Below, piece by piece: positions 17,480 through 25,214 of a DNA stretch of 35,408 bases. The position numbers were made by a program, and so were the translations under genes. The notes beneath the pieces are model-generated. The model worked only from the letters and a program-made list of their open reading frames with translations. It was not told the DNA's origin and made no database searches. Where the stretch lies: the NCBI RefSeq assembly GCF_036568665.1, contig NZ_DATCSD010000414.1:1-35408 (forward strand), read 5' to 3'. Each line of letters starts with the position of its first letter. The first letter of the stretch is position 1. The DNA is from Ohtaekwangia sp036568665 (lineage in GTDB: Bacteria; Bacteroidota; Bacteroidia; Cytophagales; Cyclobacteriaceae).

Positions 17480-18862
17480 TCATTCAATGCTGAGAATCCA
17501 CGTATCACGGAAAGTATAGCGAGACATCCGCCTATATTCGTTGCAAAGCTTCTGTGCTTCTTCCTTCGTAGGCGGGGCATTGTTCATGTGAACTATATAA
17601 TAATGTTTCGCAGGATAGTACGCCACCTCTGCCGGGTAATTTGCGCGTTTCAGATTAAACGCATATCTCTGGGCATATACGGCCGAGCGGAATGCTCCTA
17701 CTACTACATAATGCCCCGGCAGTAACCCATTTCCGGAAAGTGATCGTACTGCGTCTTTATTTTGATCTCTGATTGCAACAGGTAGTATATCTGAGGCTGG
17801 CTCCGATTGCTCAACAACCTGCTGATGTTGAACGGTTGCCACCGGTGATGTCAATTTATCGGTGGCAGCGCTTTGCTCTTGTGTCACTATATTCTCATCA
17901 GTATTGGATGTACCGGATTCAATCGTCTCTGTAGACGTGTTTATATTCTTAATTTTCGTTTTTACTTCTGCCTTTCGTTTTTTCCCGAGTCGCGCGATCA
18001 ATTGTACTTCATGTGTACCACCACCCAATGCACTTTTTTGGCCTGTCGCAAATTCATAGGCATATCCAAGTTTTAATTTGTCTTTGACATTCACTCCGGC
18101 AAAAGCAGCTGCACCATAGTTCTGGCGGTACGATGCACCAACCCATGCTATATTATTAATCTTCAACGAGCCTAAGCCTTCCAGTTGAGCACTTGTATTG
18201 TCGTTCGTGCGGTATATTATCATTGGCTCAAAAACAATTCGCTGGCTGAAGTATATACCATAGCTGACTGACGATATTGTATTGCGAACCTGGCTGATAC
18301 CAACTTTATTAAAGCTGTTTTCAGAAGCAGCATACGTGTTGAAAAGACGCGGTATAGCAAAAGCAAGTTTAAAATTACCACGTTGATAATGCACGCCAAA
18401 TTGCCCTGCCAACGATGAGGTTGTACCCACCACCGGATCATTTGCATAACCATCGCCTGCCTGAATAGACGCGCTGGTTACACCGGCAGACAATCCAAAC
18501 GCGATCTTGTGATTATCATGAATATTATTTCCCAGGTATACCTGGTAGGCAAAGGTTGCCAGACCGGTAGTTGTTTTCAGCACACCGGCTTTATCCTGAT
18601 AACCTGTAAAGGCCAGACCCGCCCGATAGCTTAAAGGTAAATGTATACTTAGTGTTCCCGTTGCTGGCGCGCCTTCAACGCCTGCCCATTGACTTCTATA
18701 GTTCAGATATACTTCCGTATAGCCGTCAGACGCTACGAACGATGGGTTGTATAAAAACGGATTCAGAAAGTAATGACTATATACCGGGCTTTGCTGCGCG
18801 TGTAGGGAGTACGTTACGGTAAGTAACGTACCCAAAACTACTATTCTAAAAAATGATTTCAT
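17480..18862 (-). CDS. PorP/SprF-family T9SS outer-membrane protein with C-terminal SPOR domain
   Basis: A 460-residue exported protein (signal peptide 1-22, HAQQ). Residues 24-292 match the PorP/SprF pattern: QSPVYSHYFLNPFLYNPSFV start, LNYRSQW, and repeated membrane beta-strands ending VQLIARLG. A basic then polar low-complexity linker (about 293-375) leads to a SPOR-type domain (about 382-460: GHYVVVGAFRSAVYAQRYA, then YYIVHM). SprF-like proteins assist export or surface display of T9SS cargo with type-B C-terminal domains. The ATG overlaps the stop of the upstream GH74 gene by 4 nt (ATGA), and that protein carries such a domain, so the two are very likely a dedicated pair. Standard PorP/SprF proteins are shorter (about 300-340 residues) and lack SPOR. 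Confidence 0.85.
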   Translation of the reverse strand: MKSFFRIVVLGTLLTVTYSLHAQQSPVYSHYFLNPFLYNPSFVASDGYTEVYLNYRSQWAGVEGAPATGTLSIHLPLSYRAGLAFTGYQDKAGVLKTTTGLATFAYQVYLGNNIHDNHKIAFGLSAGVTSASIQAGDGYANDPVVGTTSSLAGQFGVHYQRGNFKLAFAIPRLFNTYAASENSFNKVGISQVRNTISSVSYGIYFSQRIVFEPMIIYRTNDNTSAQLEGLGSLKINNIAWVGASYRQNYGAAAFAGVNVKDKLKLGYAYEFATGQKSALGGGTHEVQLIARLGKKRKAEVKTKIKNINTSTETIESGTSNTDENIVTQEQSAATDKLTSPVATVQHQQVVEQSEPASDILPVAIRDQNKDAVRSLSGNGLLPGHYVVVGAFRSAVYAQRYAFNLKRANYPAEVAYYPAKHYYIVHMNNAPPTKEEAQKLCNEYRRMSRYTFRDTWILSIE

Positions 18863-21800
18863 TTAAGTCGGGCAATCGTTACGCTACCAGTTTGTTTTGC
18901 ATTATCAGGATGACGGATGATATAGAAATATGCACCATCCGGAAGCGGCTTCCCGTTCGAAGTTCCATCCCACGGAGTGCTATACCCGGTAGAGGAATAT
19001 ACTTTTTGTCCCTGACGATTGTAGATTACTATTTCACAGCCATCCAGCAGGTAAGCGTTTTCAATGTTCCATGCTTCGGTGCTCATATCACCGTGGTTGT
19101 CTGGTGAAAACAGTTTTGGAATTTTTAAAGCAACCTCATCTATACCCTGAAAGTTGGCCTGAACAACTATATTGCTGTTCACCGTTACAGTTTGTGAAGC
19201 ATCGGTTCCTGCTATATCACCACTCCAGCCGGTAAAAGTATATCCGGATGCTGCAACAGCTTCAATGGTTACTACCGTTCCTGATGTATAGGTACCTGTT
19301 CCGGTTACCGAACCTCCGGCTGACGGCACAACGGTAGCACGAAGCGTAAAGCTGGTGATGCTGAAATTGGCTGTGACGGTTTTGTTACTATTCATGGTTA
19401 CTGTAACAGAAGCATGTGTTCCGGTCACATCACCACTCCAGCCGGTAAAGGTATAGCCTGCTGCCGGTGTTGCCGTGAGTGTTACCACACTGCCCGCATC
19501 ATACGACCCGGCACCACTTACAGCACCACCATCCGATGGCGATGTTGTTATAGTTAGGGTATATTTCGTAGTGCTTGATTGCTTCTGAAAATTTGCCGTA
19601 ACGTTTTTATCACCGTTCATCGTTACTGAAATGGAAGAAGCTGTTCCTGTAGCATCACCACTCCAACCGGTAAAGGTATAGCCTGCTGCCGGTGTCGCTG
19701 TTAACGTTGCTGTACTTCCTGAAGTATACGATCCTGCACCACTCACTGTACCACCCGCTGATGGCGATGCTGTAGCAGCAAGAGTATATTTGATTAATTG
19801 GAAGTTGGCTGTTACAGTTTTATTACCGTTCATAGTTACTGTAACAGATGGAGCTGTTCCGGCCGCATCTCCACTCCAGCCGGTAATGGTATAGCCCGCT
19901 GCCGGTGTTGCTGTTAATGTTGCTATACTTCCTGAAGTATACGATCCTGCACCACTCACTGCACCACCCGCTGATGGTGATGCTGTAGCAGTAAGGGTAT
20001 ATTTGATTACCTGGAAGTTGGCTGTAACAGTTTTATTACCGTTCATGGTTACAGTAATGGAAGGTGTACTTCCCGTTGCATCACCACTCCAACCCGTAAA
20101 GGTATAGCCCGCTGCCGGTGTTGCAGTGAGTGTTGCTGTGCTTCCGGCTGTATAAGAACCTGCTCCGCTTACTGTACCACCTGCTGCGGGTGAAGCTGTA
20201 GCAGTAAGAGTATATTTGATTGCCTGAAAGTTAGCTGTTACAGTTTTATTGCTGTTCATTGTTACGGTTACAGATGGAGCTGTTCCCGTTGCATCTCCAC
20301 TCCAGCCAGTAAAGGTATAGCCCGCTGCCGGTGTTGCCGTAACGGTTACTTCCGTTCCTGCAACATAGGTTCCGGCTCCGCTCACGGTACCCCCTGTCGA
20401 TGGCGATGCTGCTGTTTTAAGGGTATATTTAGGTGCCTCCCCTGCTATGAGACCTCTTCCTACCGTACACATGTATACCCGGCCGTATACATTCAGGTCG
20501 CCCATTACAAAATGTCCATTTCCGACTCCGCCCCATTCATGGGCATCGTCATTTATTTTCGTCCAGTCAACGCCCTGATTAACGGAGCGGTACATCCCTC
20601 TCACTCCCCCTACCGTTCCCCATATATATACCGCGGGATAAGTTTTGCCGGGAGCTGCCTTTCCGAATCCTACAGCCGCACAATCGCTGACCTTTGAAAC
20701 CTTTGTCCAAGAAGCTCCGCTATTGGTAGTATATTTCAATCCGCCTCCGTATAAAGCGACCCACACGTGCCCTTCATTGCCGGGAACTGACCTTGCCCGA
20801 GGGGATCCATATTGACCCGGGTTAGATGCTGAAGCCGTAAAACTTACACCTTTATTTGTACTGACCCACAGTTTTCCTGAAGCAGGACTATAGATATAAA
20901 ATTTGTTACCGTTGACATAGTCTGCTTGAGGAGCAGCGTCTTGAGCATCCGTAACGCCTGTGCTTGTCCATGTTGCTCCGTTGTCTGGTGAGTAATAAGT
21001 CGTACTCGAACCACCCGGGCAATGAAGTATTGTATTCCCGTCTCCCGACAGTGCTACTTTACCATAACCACCACTAACAGTAGAAGCCGTTGCAGTCCAG
21101 GTTGTCCCCTGATCATTGGAGTAATATAATTTATCAGTAGCTCTTACAACTTTATTGGTATTGTACACAGCATAGGCTATACCGTTATTGGTAACTACCG
21201 TGGGATGATGGTTTTTGGCCGGGTAAGCATATATATCTGTATATGCTGCTCCGTATTGATCCCCTACTGCTGATATAAATTTACCACCGGGAATACTTAT
21301 AGCATCAAGCACTACTGTCTCTTCCATTCCCTTTACATCAGGTTTCCAGGTCGTAGGATTTGCATCAATATTGTCGCAGGTAAACAATCCATTCCCGGAT
21401 GTAATTCTGATTTTCGAAGGGATCAGTGGGTCAAATTCGATCGATCCCCCCCAATGTATACCCGAATTATAAGCCATCCAACCTAAGCCATTGGTATTAA
21501 ATTTACTGTCATGGGTTATTTTGTTTGTCCAGGTATTTCCTCCATCGGTTGTCAAGTAAATGAAGTCTCCCCAGGAACTACCGAATTGGTCGTTGTGGTA
21601 TGCATTTGATGAGGCCACAACAATCCTGTTGGAATTTTTTGGATCCAAGGTTATTCCGGCATATCCTATTCCAGAGGCTGGTGTTATATCCGTGACAGCT
21701 AATGTGCTGGTATTAATTTTCAACACCTGTCCGTTGTTCATAGGCTCGAGGTAACCCGCTTCCTCACATTTCCTGCAACCATCAGGCCCCGTACCATTGC

Positions 21801-22638
21801 CATATGCTAAGTATAGTATATTTCCGGAGATAGCTGCTCTGTTAGGCATATATTGTTTCGGCAGCGTTGAAGACAGCTCCGAGAATGTCTTACCACCATC
21901 CGTACTTCTATAAAGATTTGTGTTCCACAGACGAGAGATGCCTATATATATATGTTGAGAGGCACCGCCCGAGGCGCTGTTCGGATCGAACAGAACAAAG
22001 GCAATTCCATTGTTATTGGCACCGGTGGTCGTCACTCCGTTCCAGGCCAGTGTCCACGTTTCACCAGCATCTGTACTCTTCCACAGTCCGTGTTTCCTGG
22101 TTCCACAAAACAATATGTTACTATTGTTGGGATCGACAACAAGTTTTTCTCCAGTTCCTCTTCCCTGACCATTGCCATGCGCAGTAAATTTATCTGTTAC
22201 TTCAATAATCTTAAATGTATTGCCTTTATCAGAAGACTTTAATATGGCTGTTTTTCCATAGTTGAAATATTCGGTACCTGCATATATATATAGCATGTTT
22301 GGATTTTGCGGATCCAAAGCAAGCGCTTCTACACCCTGGTAGGTTAATTCATCCTCAGAATTCCAATCGAGCAAAGGAATCCATTTGGAACTTGCTGCGT
22401 CCCACCGGTAGGCACCTCCAACATCGGTGCGGCAGTAAACGTCTCCGGATGTTTTATGACCGATGATACCGGTTACATAACCTCCTCCCCCAAGCGCTAC
22501 GTTGCCCCAGGTATACGCTTCGGTTTGAGATCGACCCTCCATCAAAGGAAGTACGAAAATCATAATTGCGAAGAGCGCCTTAAAGACTGCGGCAAAAATT
22601 GCGCGCATATATACAGGTATAAATATTCTCACGTTCAT
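18859..22638 (-). CDS. GH74 xyloglucanase with six tandem repeats and T9SS type-B sorting domain
   Basis: A 1259-residue secreted enzyme. After the signal peptide (about 1-37) come the two seven-bladed propellers of GH74 (about 40-735), with RTDVGGAYRWD (candidate catalytic D72), QGVEALALDP and SAVGD (candidate catalytic D460), plus repeated S-x-D-x-G-x-x-[WF] BNR-like blades. GH74 enzymes cut the xyloglucan backbone, so this gene is the strongest pointer to the substrate. Residues about 738-1165 are six copies of a ~70-residue repeat (AGGTVSGAGSYTSGS, then AAGYTFTGWSGD, then VTANFQ), of the bacterial InlB/Flg_new-like type. Residues about 1171-1259 form a CHU_C/gliding-motility type-B sorting domain (FSPDNHGD, then VIYNRQGQKVY). 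The stop overlaps the start of the PorP/SprF gene. The catalytic assignments follow family knowledge. Confidence 0.93.
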   Translation of the reverse strand: MNVRIFIPVYMRAIFAAVFKALFAIMIFVLPLMEGRSQTEAYTWGNVALGGGGYVTGIIGHKTSGDVYCRTDVGGAYRWDAASSKWIPLLDWNSEDELTYQGVEALALDPQNPNMLYIYAGTEYFNYGKTAILKSSDKGNTFKIIEVTDKFTAHGNGQGRGTGEKLVVDPNNSNILFCGTRKHGLWKSTDAGETWTLAWNGVTTTGANNNGIAFVLFDPNSASGGASQHIYIGISRLWNTNLYRSTDGGKTFSELSSTLPKQYMPNRAAISGNILYLAYGNGTGPDGCRKCEEAGYLEPMNNGQVLKINTSTLAVTDITPASGIGYAGITLDPKNSNRIVVASSNAYHNDQFGSSWGDFIYLTTDGGNTWTNKITHDSKFNTNGLGWMAYNSGIHWGGSIEFDPLIPSKIRITSGNGLFTCDNIDANPTTWKPDVKGMEETVVLDAISIPGGKFISAVGDQYGAAYTDIYAYPAKNHHPTVVTNNGIAYAVYNTNKVVRATDKLYYSNDQGTTWTATASTVSGGYGKVALSGDGNTILHCPGGSSTTYYSPDNGATWTSTGVTDAQDAAPQADYVNGNKFYIYSPASGKLWVSTNKGVSFTASASNPGQYGSPRARSVPGNEGHVWVALYGGGLKYTTNSGASWTKVSKVSDCAAVGFGKAAPGKTYPAVYIWGTVGGVRGMYRSVNQGVDWTKINDDAHEWGGVGNGHFVMGDLNVYGRVYMCTVGRGLIAGEAPKYTLKTAASPSTGGTVSGAGTYVAGTEVTVTATPAAGYTFTGWSGDATGTAPSVTVTMNSNKTVTANFQAIKYTLTATASPAAGGTVSGAGSYTAGSTATLTATPAAGYTFTGWSGDATGSTPSITVTMNGNKTVTANFQVIKYTLTATASPSAGGAVSGAGSYTSGSIATLTATPAAGYTITGWSGDAAGTAPSVTVTMNGNKTVTANFQLIKYTLAATASPSAGGTVSGAGSYTSGSTATLTATPAAGYTFTGWSGDATGTASSISVTMNGDKNVTANFQKQSSTTKYTLTITTSPSDGGAVSGAGSYDAGSVVTLTATPAAGYTFTGWSGDVTGTHASVTVTMNSNKTVTANFSITSFTLRATVVPSAGGSVTGTGTYTSGTVVTIEAVAASGYTFTGWSGDIAGTDASQTVTVNSNIVVQANFQGIDEVALKIPKLFSPDNHGDMSTEAWNIENAYLLDGCEIVIYNRQGQKVYSSTGYSTPWDGTSNGKPLPDGAYFYIIRHPDNAKQTGSVTIARLK
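19138..20427 (-). repeat. Six tandem ~210-bp coding repeats in the GH74 gene
   Basis: Six in-frame units begin at about residues 739, 809, 880, 951, 1026 and 1097. The four inner boundaries are near 210-225 bases apart. Units 2 to 4 are very alike at the DNA level, with near-identical blocks such as CCACTCCAGCCGGTAAAGG and GCTGCCGGTGTTGC recurring in each, while the last unit is the most divergent. Such similarity suggests recent duplication and makes copy-number change by recombination likely. Confidence 0.9.
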
Positions 22639-22688
22639 TCGTATTTTAAAAATTAAGCAGTAGTAAAAATCAACTGACGATAGACTAT

Positions 22689-22698
22689 AGACGGTGAT
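22689..22698 (-). promoter_or_regulatory. Operator-like word upstream of GH74
   Basis: The coding-strand word ATCACCGTCT is identical to the one upstream of the GH29 gene at 4494-4485. Both are preceded by TATA plus one base, and both begin about 60 nt before the start codon. The GH2-GH74 gap is only 78 nt, so this would be an internal promoter or regulator site within the gene series. Confidence 0.4.
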
Positions 22699-22716
22699 GT
22701 ATACGTAGTGTTTTCT

Positions 22717-25161
22717 TTAAGGCTTATATGTTTTAATAGTTAGAACAGATTGAGACAGTCCGGGTGACGTGACTGTGAGTGTAACATCACCTATACCTTG
22801 TGTACTTCGAATAACAACCAACGCGCGTCCGTGCCACGCTTTGCGTGTGTTGCCTATATATAGCTCGTAATTTTTCAGATCGGCATTATCAACTCCGGCA
22901 ATGATACCGGGTCCTTCAATTTGGAAATGCAGGCGATTGGCAGCAGTAGGTTGAAGTATACCATTCTTGTCCAAGATCTCTACTGTAACGTAACACAGGT
23001 CTTGTCCGTCCGCTGTTATTTCTTTTCGATCGGCCGTTACCTTTATGGTTGCAGCATCGCCTGCGGTCTGCAGCGTGGTCGATTCAACGTCCTTGCCATT
23101 CTCCACAGCAACAGCTTTTAATATACCGGCTGCATAGGGTACATCAAATGTAGCTTTATACTCTCGTTCGTGTGTTGTTGCACGTTCGCCAATCAGCGTG
23201 TTGTTCAGGTAAAGTTTAACCTTCGGATACCGGGAATATACTTCTACCTGTATAGTCTTGCCTTCAAATCCGGGCCAGTTCCAGCTCTCCCACGTTGGCC
23301 AAACCGACCACCATGTATCTTTGATTTCGAGCGGTTTCGGCTCGGGTTCACGAACGGCCATATATAGTTTCTCAGTATCATTATATAGCATGCTCCGGTA
23401 ATGCGATATAGGTTTTCGCCAGCCAATCAAATCTACATCGCCACAGTATGCACCGTGCCACGGGAATAATTCATTATCCCAGTGTTGTCCCGGAGCTTCA
23501 CCTGAATAATACCAGCGGCCTATACCCGACTCTCCTAAATAATCCAGGGCAGTCCACACAAAATCGCCAATGATATAGCTATTATTTTGTACCAGGTTCC
23601 AATTGGCAAAAGCATCGCGCGGGTATGATTCGGTTTGAACGATAATACGTGAAGGGTCTCGCACATGGTCGGCAGGTGCACTCTGCAAGTGATAATTATA
23701 GCCCGCTACATCATGCACATCCATGAGCGAATCAAGCAAGTCCCACGGTTTACCATTTTCCACTACAGCCGATGTAACAGGTCGCGATGGATCCATTCTC
23801 TTTACTTCGTCTGCCAGCATCTTCGCAGTTTTTGTAGCATCAGGAGTTCCTCTTTCGGGTATCTCATTCCCTGTGCTCCACATAATTATGGAAGGATGAT
23901 TACGATCGCGCAGAACCATTGCTTCCAGATCACGCTTCCACCAGTCTTTAAAATACCGGGCATAATCAAATCTATTCTTGCCGATCTTCCAGCAGTCGAA
24001 TGACTCATCCATTACCAATAAACCCAACCGATCGCAAGCATCGAGGAATGCTTCGGACGGTGGGTTGTGCGATGTTCGTACGGCATTGAAACCTGCAGCT
24101 TTCAGTAATTCAACTTTGCGTTCTTCGGCACGATCAAATGCAGCCGCCCCGAGGCAACCATTGTCATGATGCACGCAGCCACCGTTTAACTTTATAGTTT
24201 TACCATTAAGCTGAAAGCCACCTTGTGCGGTAAATTTTACTGCGCGTATACCAAAGCTGGTTTTCGTTTCATCTGCTATATTCTTACCCTTCAATACCTG
24301 GACCTTTGCCTGGTATAGATCAGGTGTTTCAGGAGACCACAACATGGGCTTCGCTATTGCCAGTGTCTGTAGAACTTCCTTTTCGCTATTTGCCGGGAGT
24401 TCTACTTTTACCTGACCGCTGCCTGCAGTTTTAGAATCTTTATTCAGAAGAGAAATTTTAACAACCACTTGCTGAACAGACGATGTTTCGTTTTTCACAA
24501 GCGTCTTTACCTGTACGGTTGCTTTTTGCGAAGTGACCTGGGGAGTAGCAACGGCAACACCCCATTGCGCTACATGCACCGGGTCTGTAACCATCATCCA
24601 AACATGCCGATATATACCGGAACCGCTATACCAGCGGCTGTTCACATGTTGCGAATTATCAACCCAAACTGCCATTACATTCTCCTTACCGAATGCTATA
24701 TAAGGCGTAAGATCATAACTGAACGATGAATAGCCATAGGGATAAACGCCTAAAGATTTTCCATTGATAAAAACTTCGGAGTTCATGTAAACGCCTTCGA
24801 AGTATATAGATACTTTTTTAGTTTCCCATTCTGCCGGAACGTTGAAAGTCTTCCGGTACCATGCTTTACCTGCAGGAAAGTATCCACCGCCTCCTGCTGT
24901 CGGATTTTTTGGAGCAATTTCACCTTCTATACTCCAGTCGTGAGGCAAATCGAGTTTACGCCAGTTCGCATCGTTATAGGTTGCTATACTGGCCGCTGCT
25001 GTATCACCGGGAAAAAACTTCCAGTCGTTATCAAACAATTGTTTTCGCTCATGTATACCCTGATGCTGCGCTAAACCCGAAATGCTGCTCGTGACAAGAG
25101 AAAGCACCAGGATATATACTCTGAGATAACTATAATTATTACATGTATTGAACATCCGCAT
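22717..25161 (-). CDS. GH2 beta-galactosidase
   Basis: An 814-residue exported enzyme (signal peptide about 1-31, GLAQ). The GH2 parts in order are: jelly-roll sugar-binding domain (about 38-195, LFDNDWKFFPGD, LPHDWSIEG and YFEGVYMNSEVFING), Ig-like domain (about 200-305), and barrel (about 306-600) with NGGCVHHDNG, RTSHNPP, acid/base E433 in STGNEIP and nucleophile E511 in QTESYP. A DUF4982-like and a second Ig-like domain complete the C-terminus. The layout resembles the periplasmic GH2 of known xyloglucan loci, which removes beta-galactose from side chains. It begins 53 nt after the GH42 stop and is probably co-transcribed with it. Confidence 0.93.
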   Translation of the reverse strand: MRMFNTCNNYSYLRVYILVLSLVTSSISGLAQHQGIHERKQLFDNDWKFFPGDTAAASIATYNDANWRKLDLPHDWSIEGEIAPKNPTAGGGGYFPAGKAWYRKTFNVPAEWETKKVSIYFEGVYMNSEVFINGKSLGVYPYGYSSFSYDLTPYIAFGKENVMAVWVDNSQHVNSRWYSGSGIYRHVWMMVTDPVHVAQWGVAVATPQVTSQKATVQVKTLVKNETSSVQQVVVKISLLNKDSKTAGSGQVKVELPANSEKEVLQTLAIAKPMLWSPETPDLYQAKVQVLKGKNIADETKTSFGIRAVKFTAQGGFQLNGKTIKLNGGCVHHDNGCLGAAAFDRAEERKVELLKAAGFNAVRTSHNPPSEAFLDACDRLGLLVMDESFDCWKIGKNRFDYARYFKDWWKRDLEAMVLRDRNHPSIIMWSTGNEIPERGTPDATKTAKMLADEVKRMDPSRPVTSAVVENGKPWDLLDSLMDVHDVAGYNYHLQSAPADHVRDPSRIIVQTESYPRDAFANWNLVQNNSYIIGDFVWTALDYLGESGIGRWYYSGEAPGQHWDNELFPWHGAYCGDVDLIGWRKPISHYRSMLYNDTEKLYMAVREPEPKPLEIKDTWWSVWPTWESWNWPGFEGKTIQVEVYSRYPKVKLYLNNTLIGERATTHEREYKATFDVPYAAGILKAVAVENGKDVESTTLQTAGDAATIKVTADRKEITADGQDLCYVTVEILDKNGILQPTAANRLHFQIEGPGIIAGVDNADLKNYELYIGNTRKAWHGRALVVIRSTQGIGDVTLTVTSPGLSQSVLTIKTYKP

Positions 25162-25214
25162 ATATATTCTATGATCTTATATAGATGGTTTATACTTTAT
25201 GAACAACAAGGCTT

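Noticed and set aside
19138..20427. Tandem repeats as a CRISPR array
   Set aside because: The repeats are about 210 bases, in frame and part of the GH74 protein; there are no short repeats with unique spacers.
18859..22638. InlB-type repeats as a sign of a virulence adhesin
   Set aside because: The same repeat type is common as a linker in secreted enzymes, and the catalytic domain is clearly GH74.
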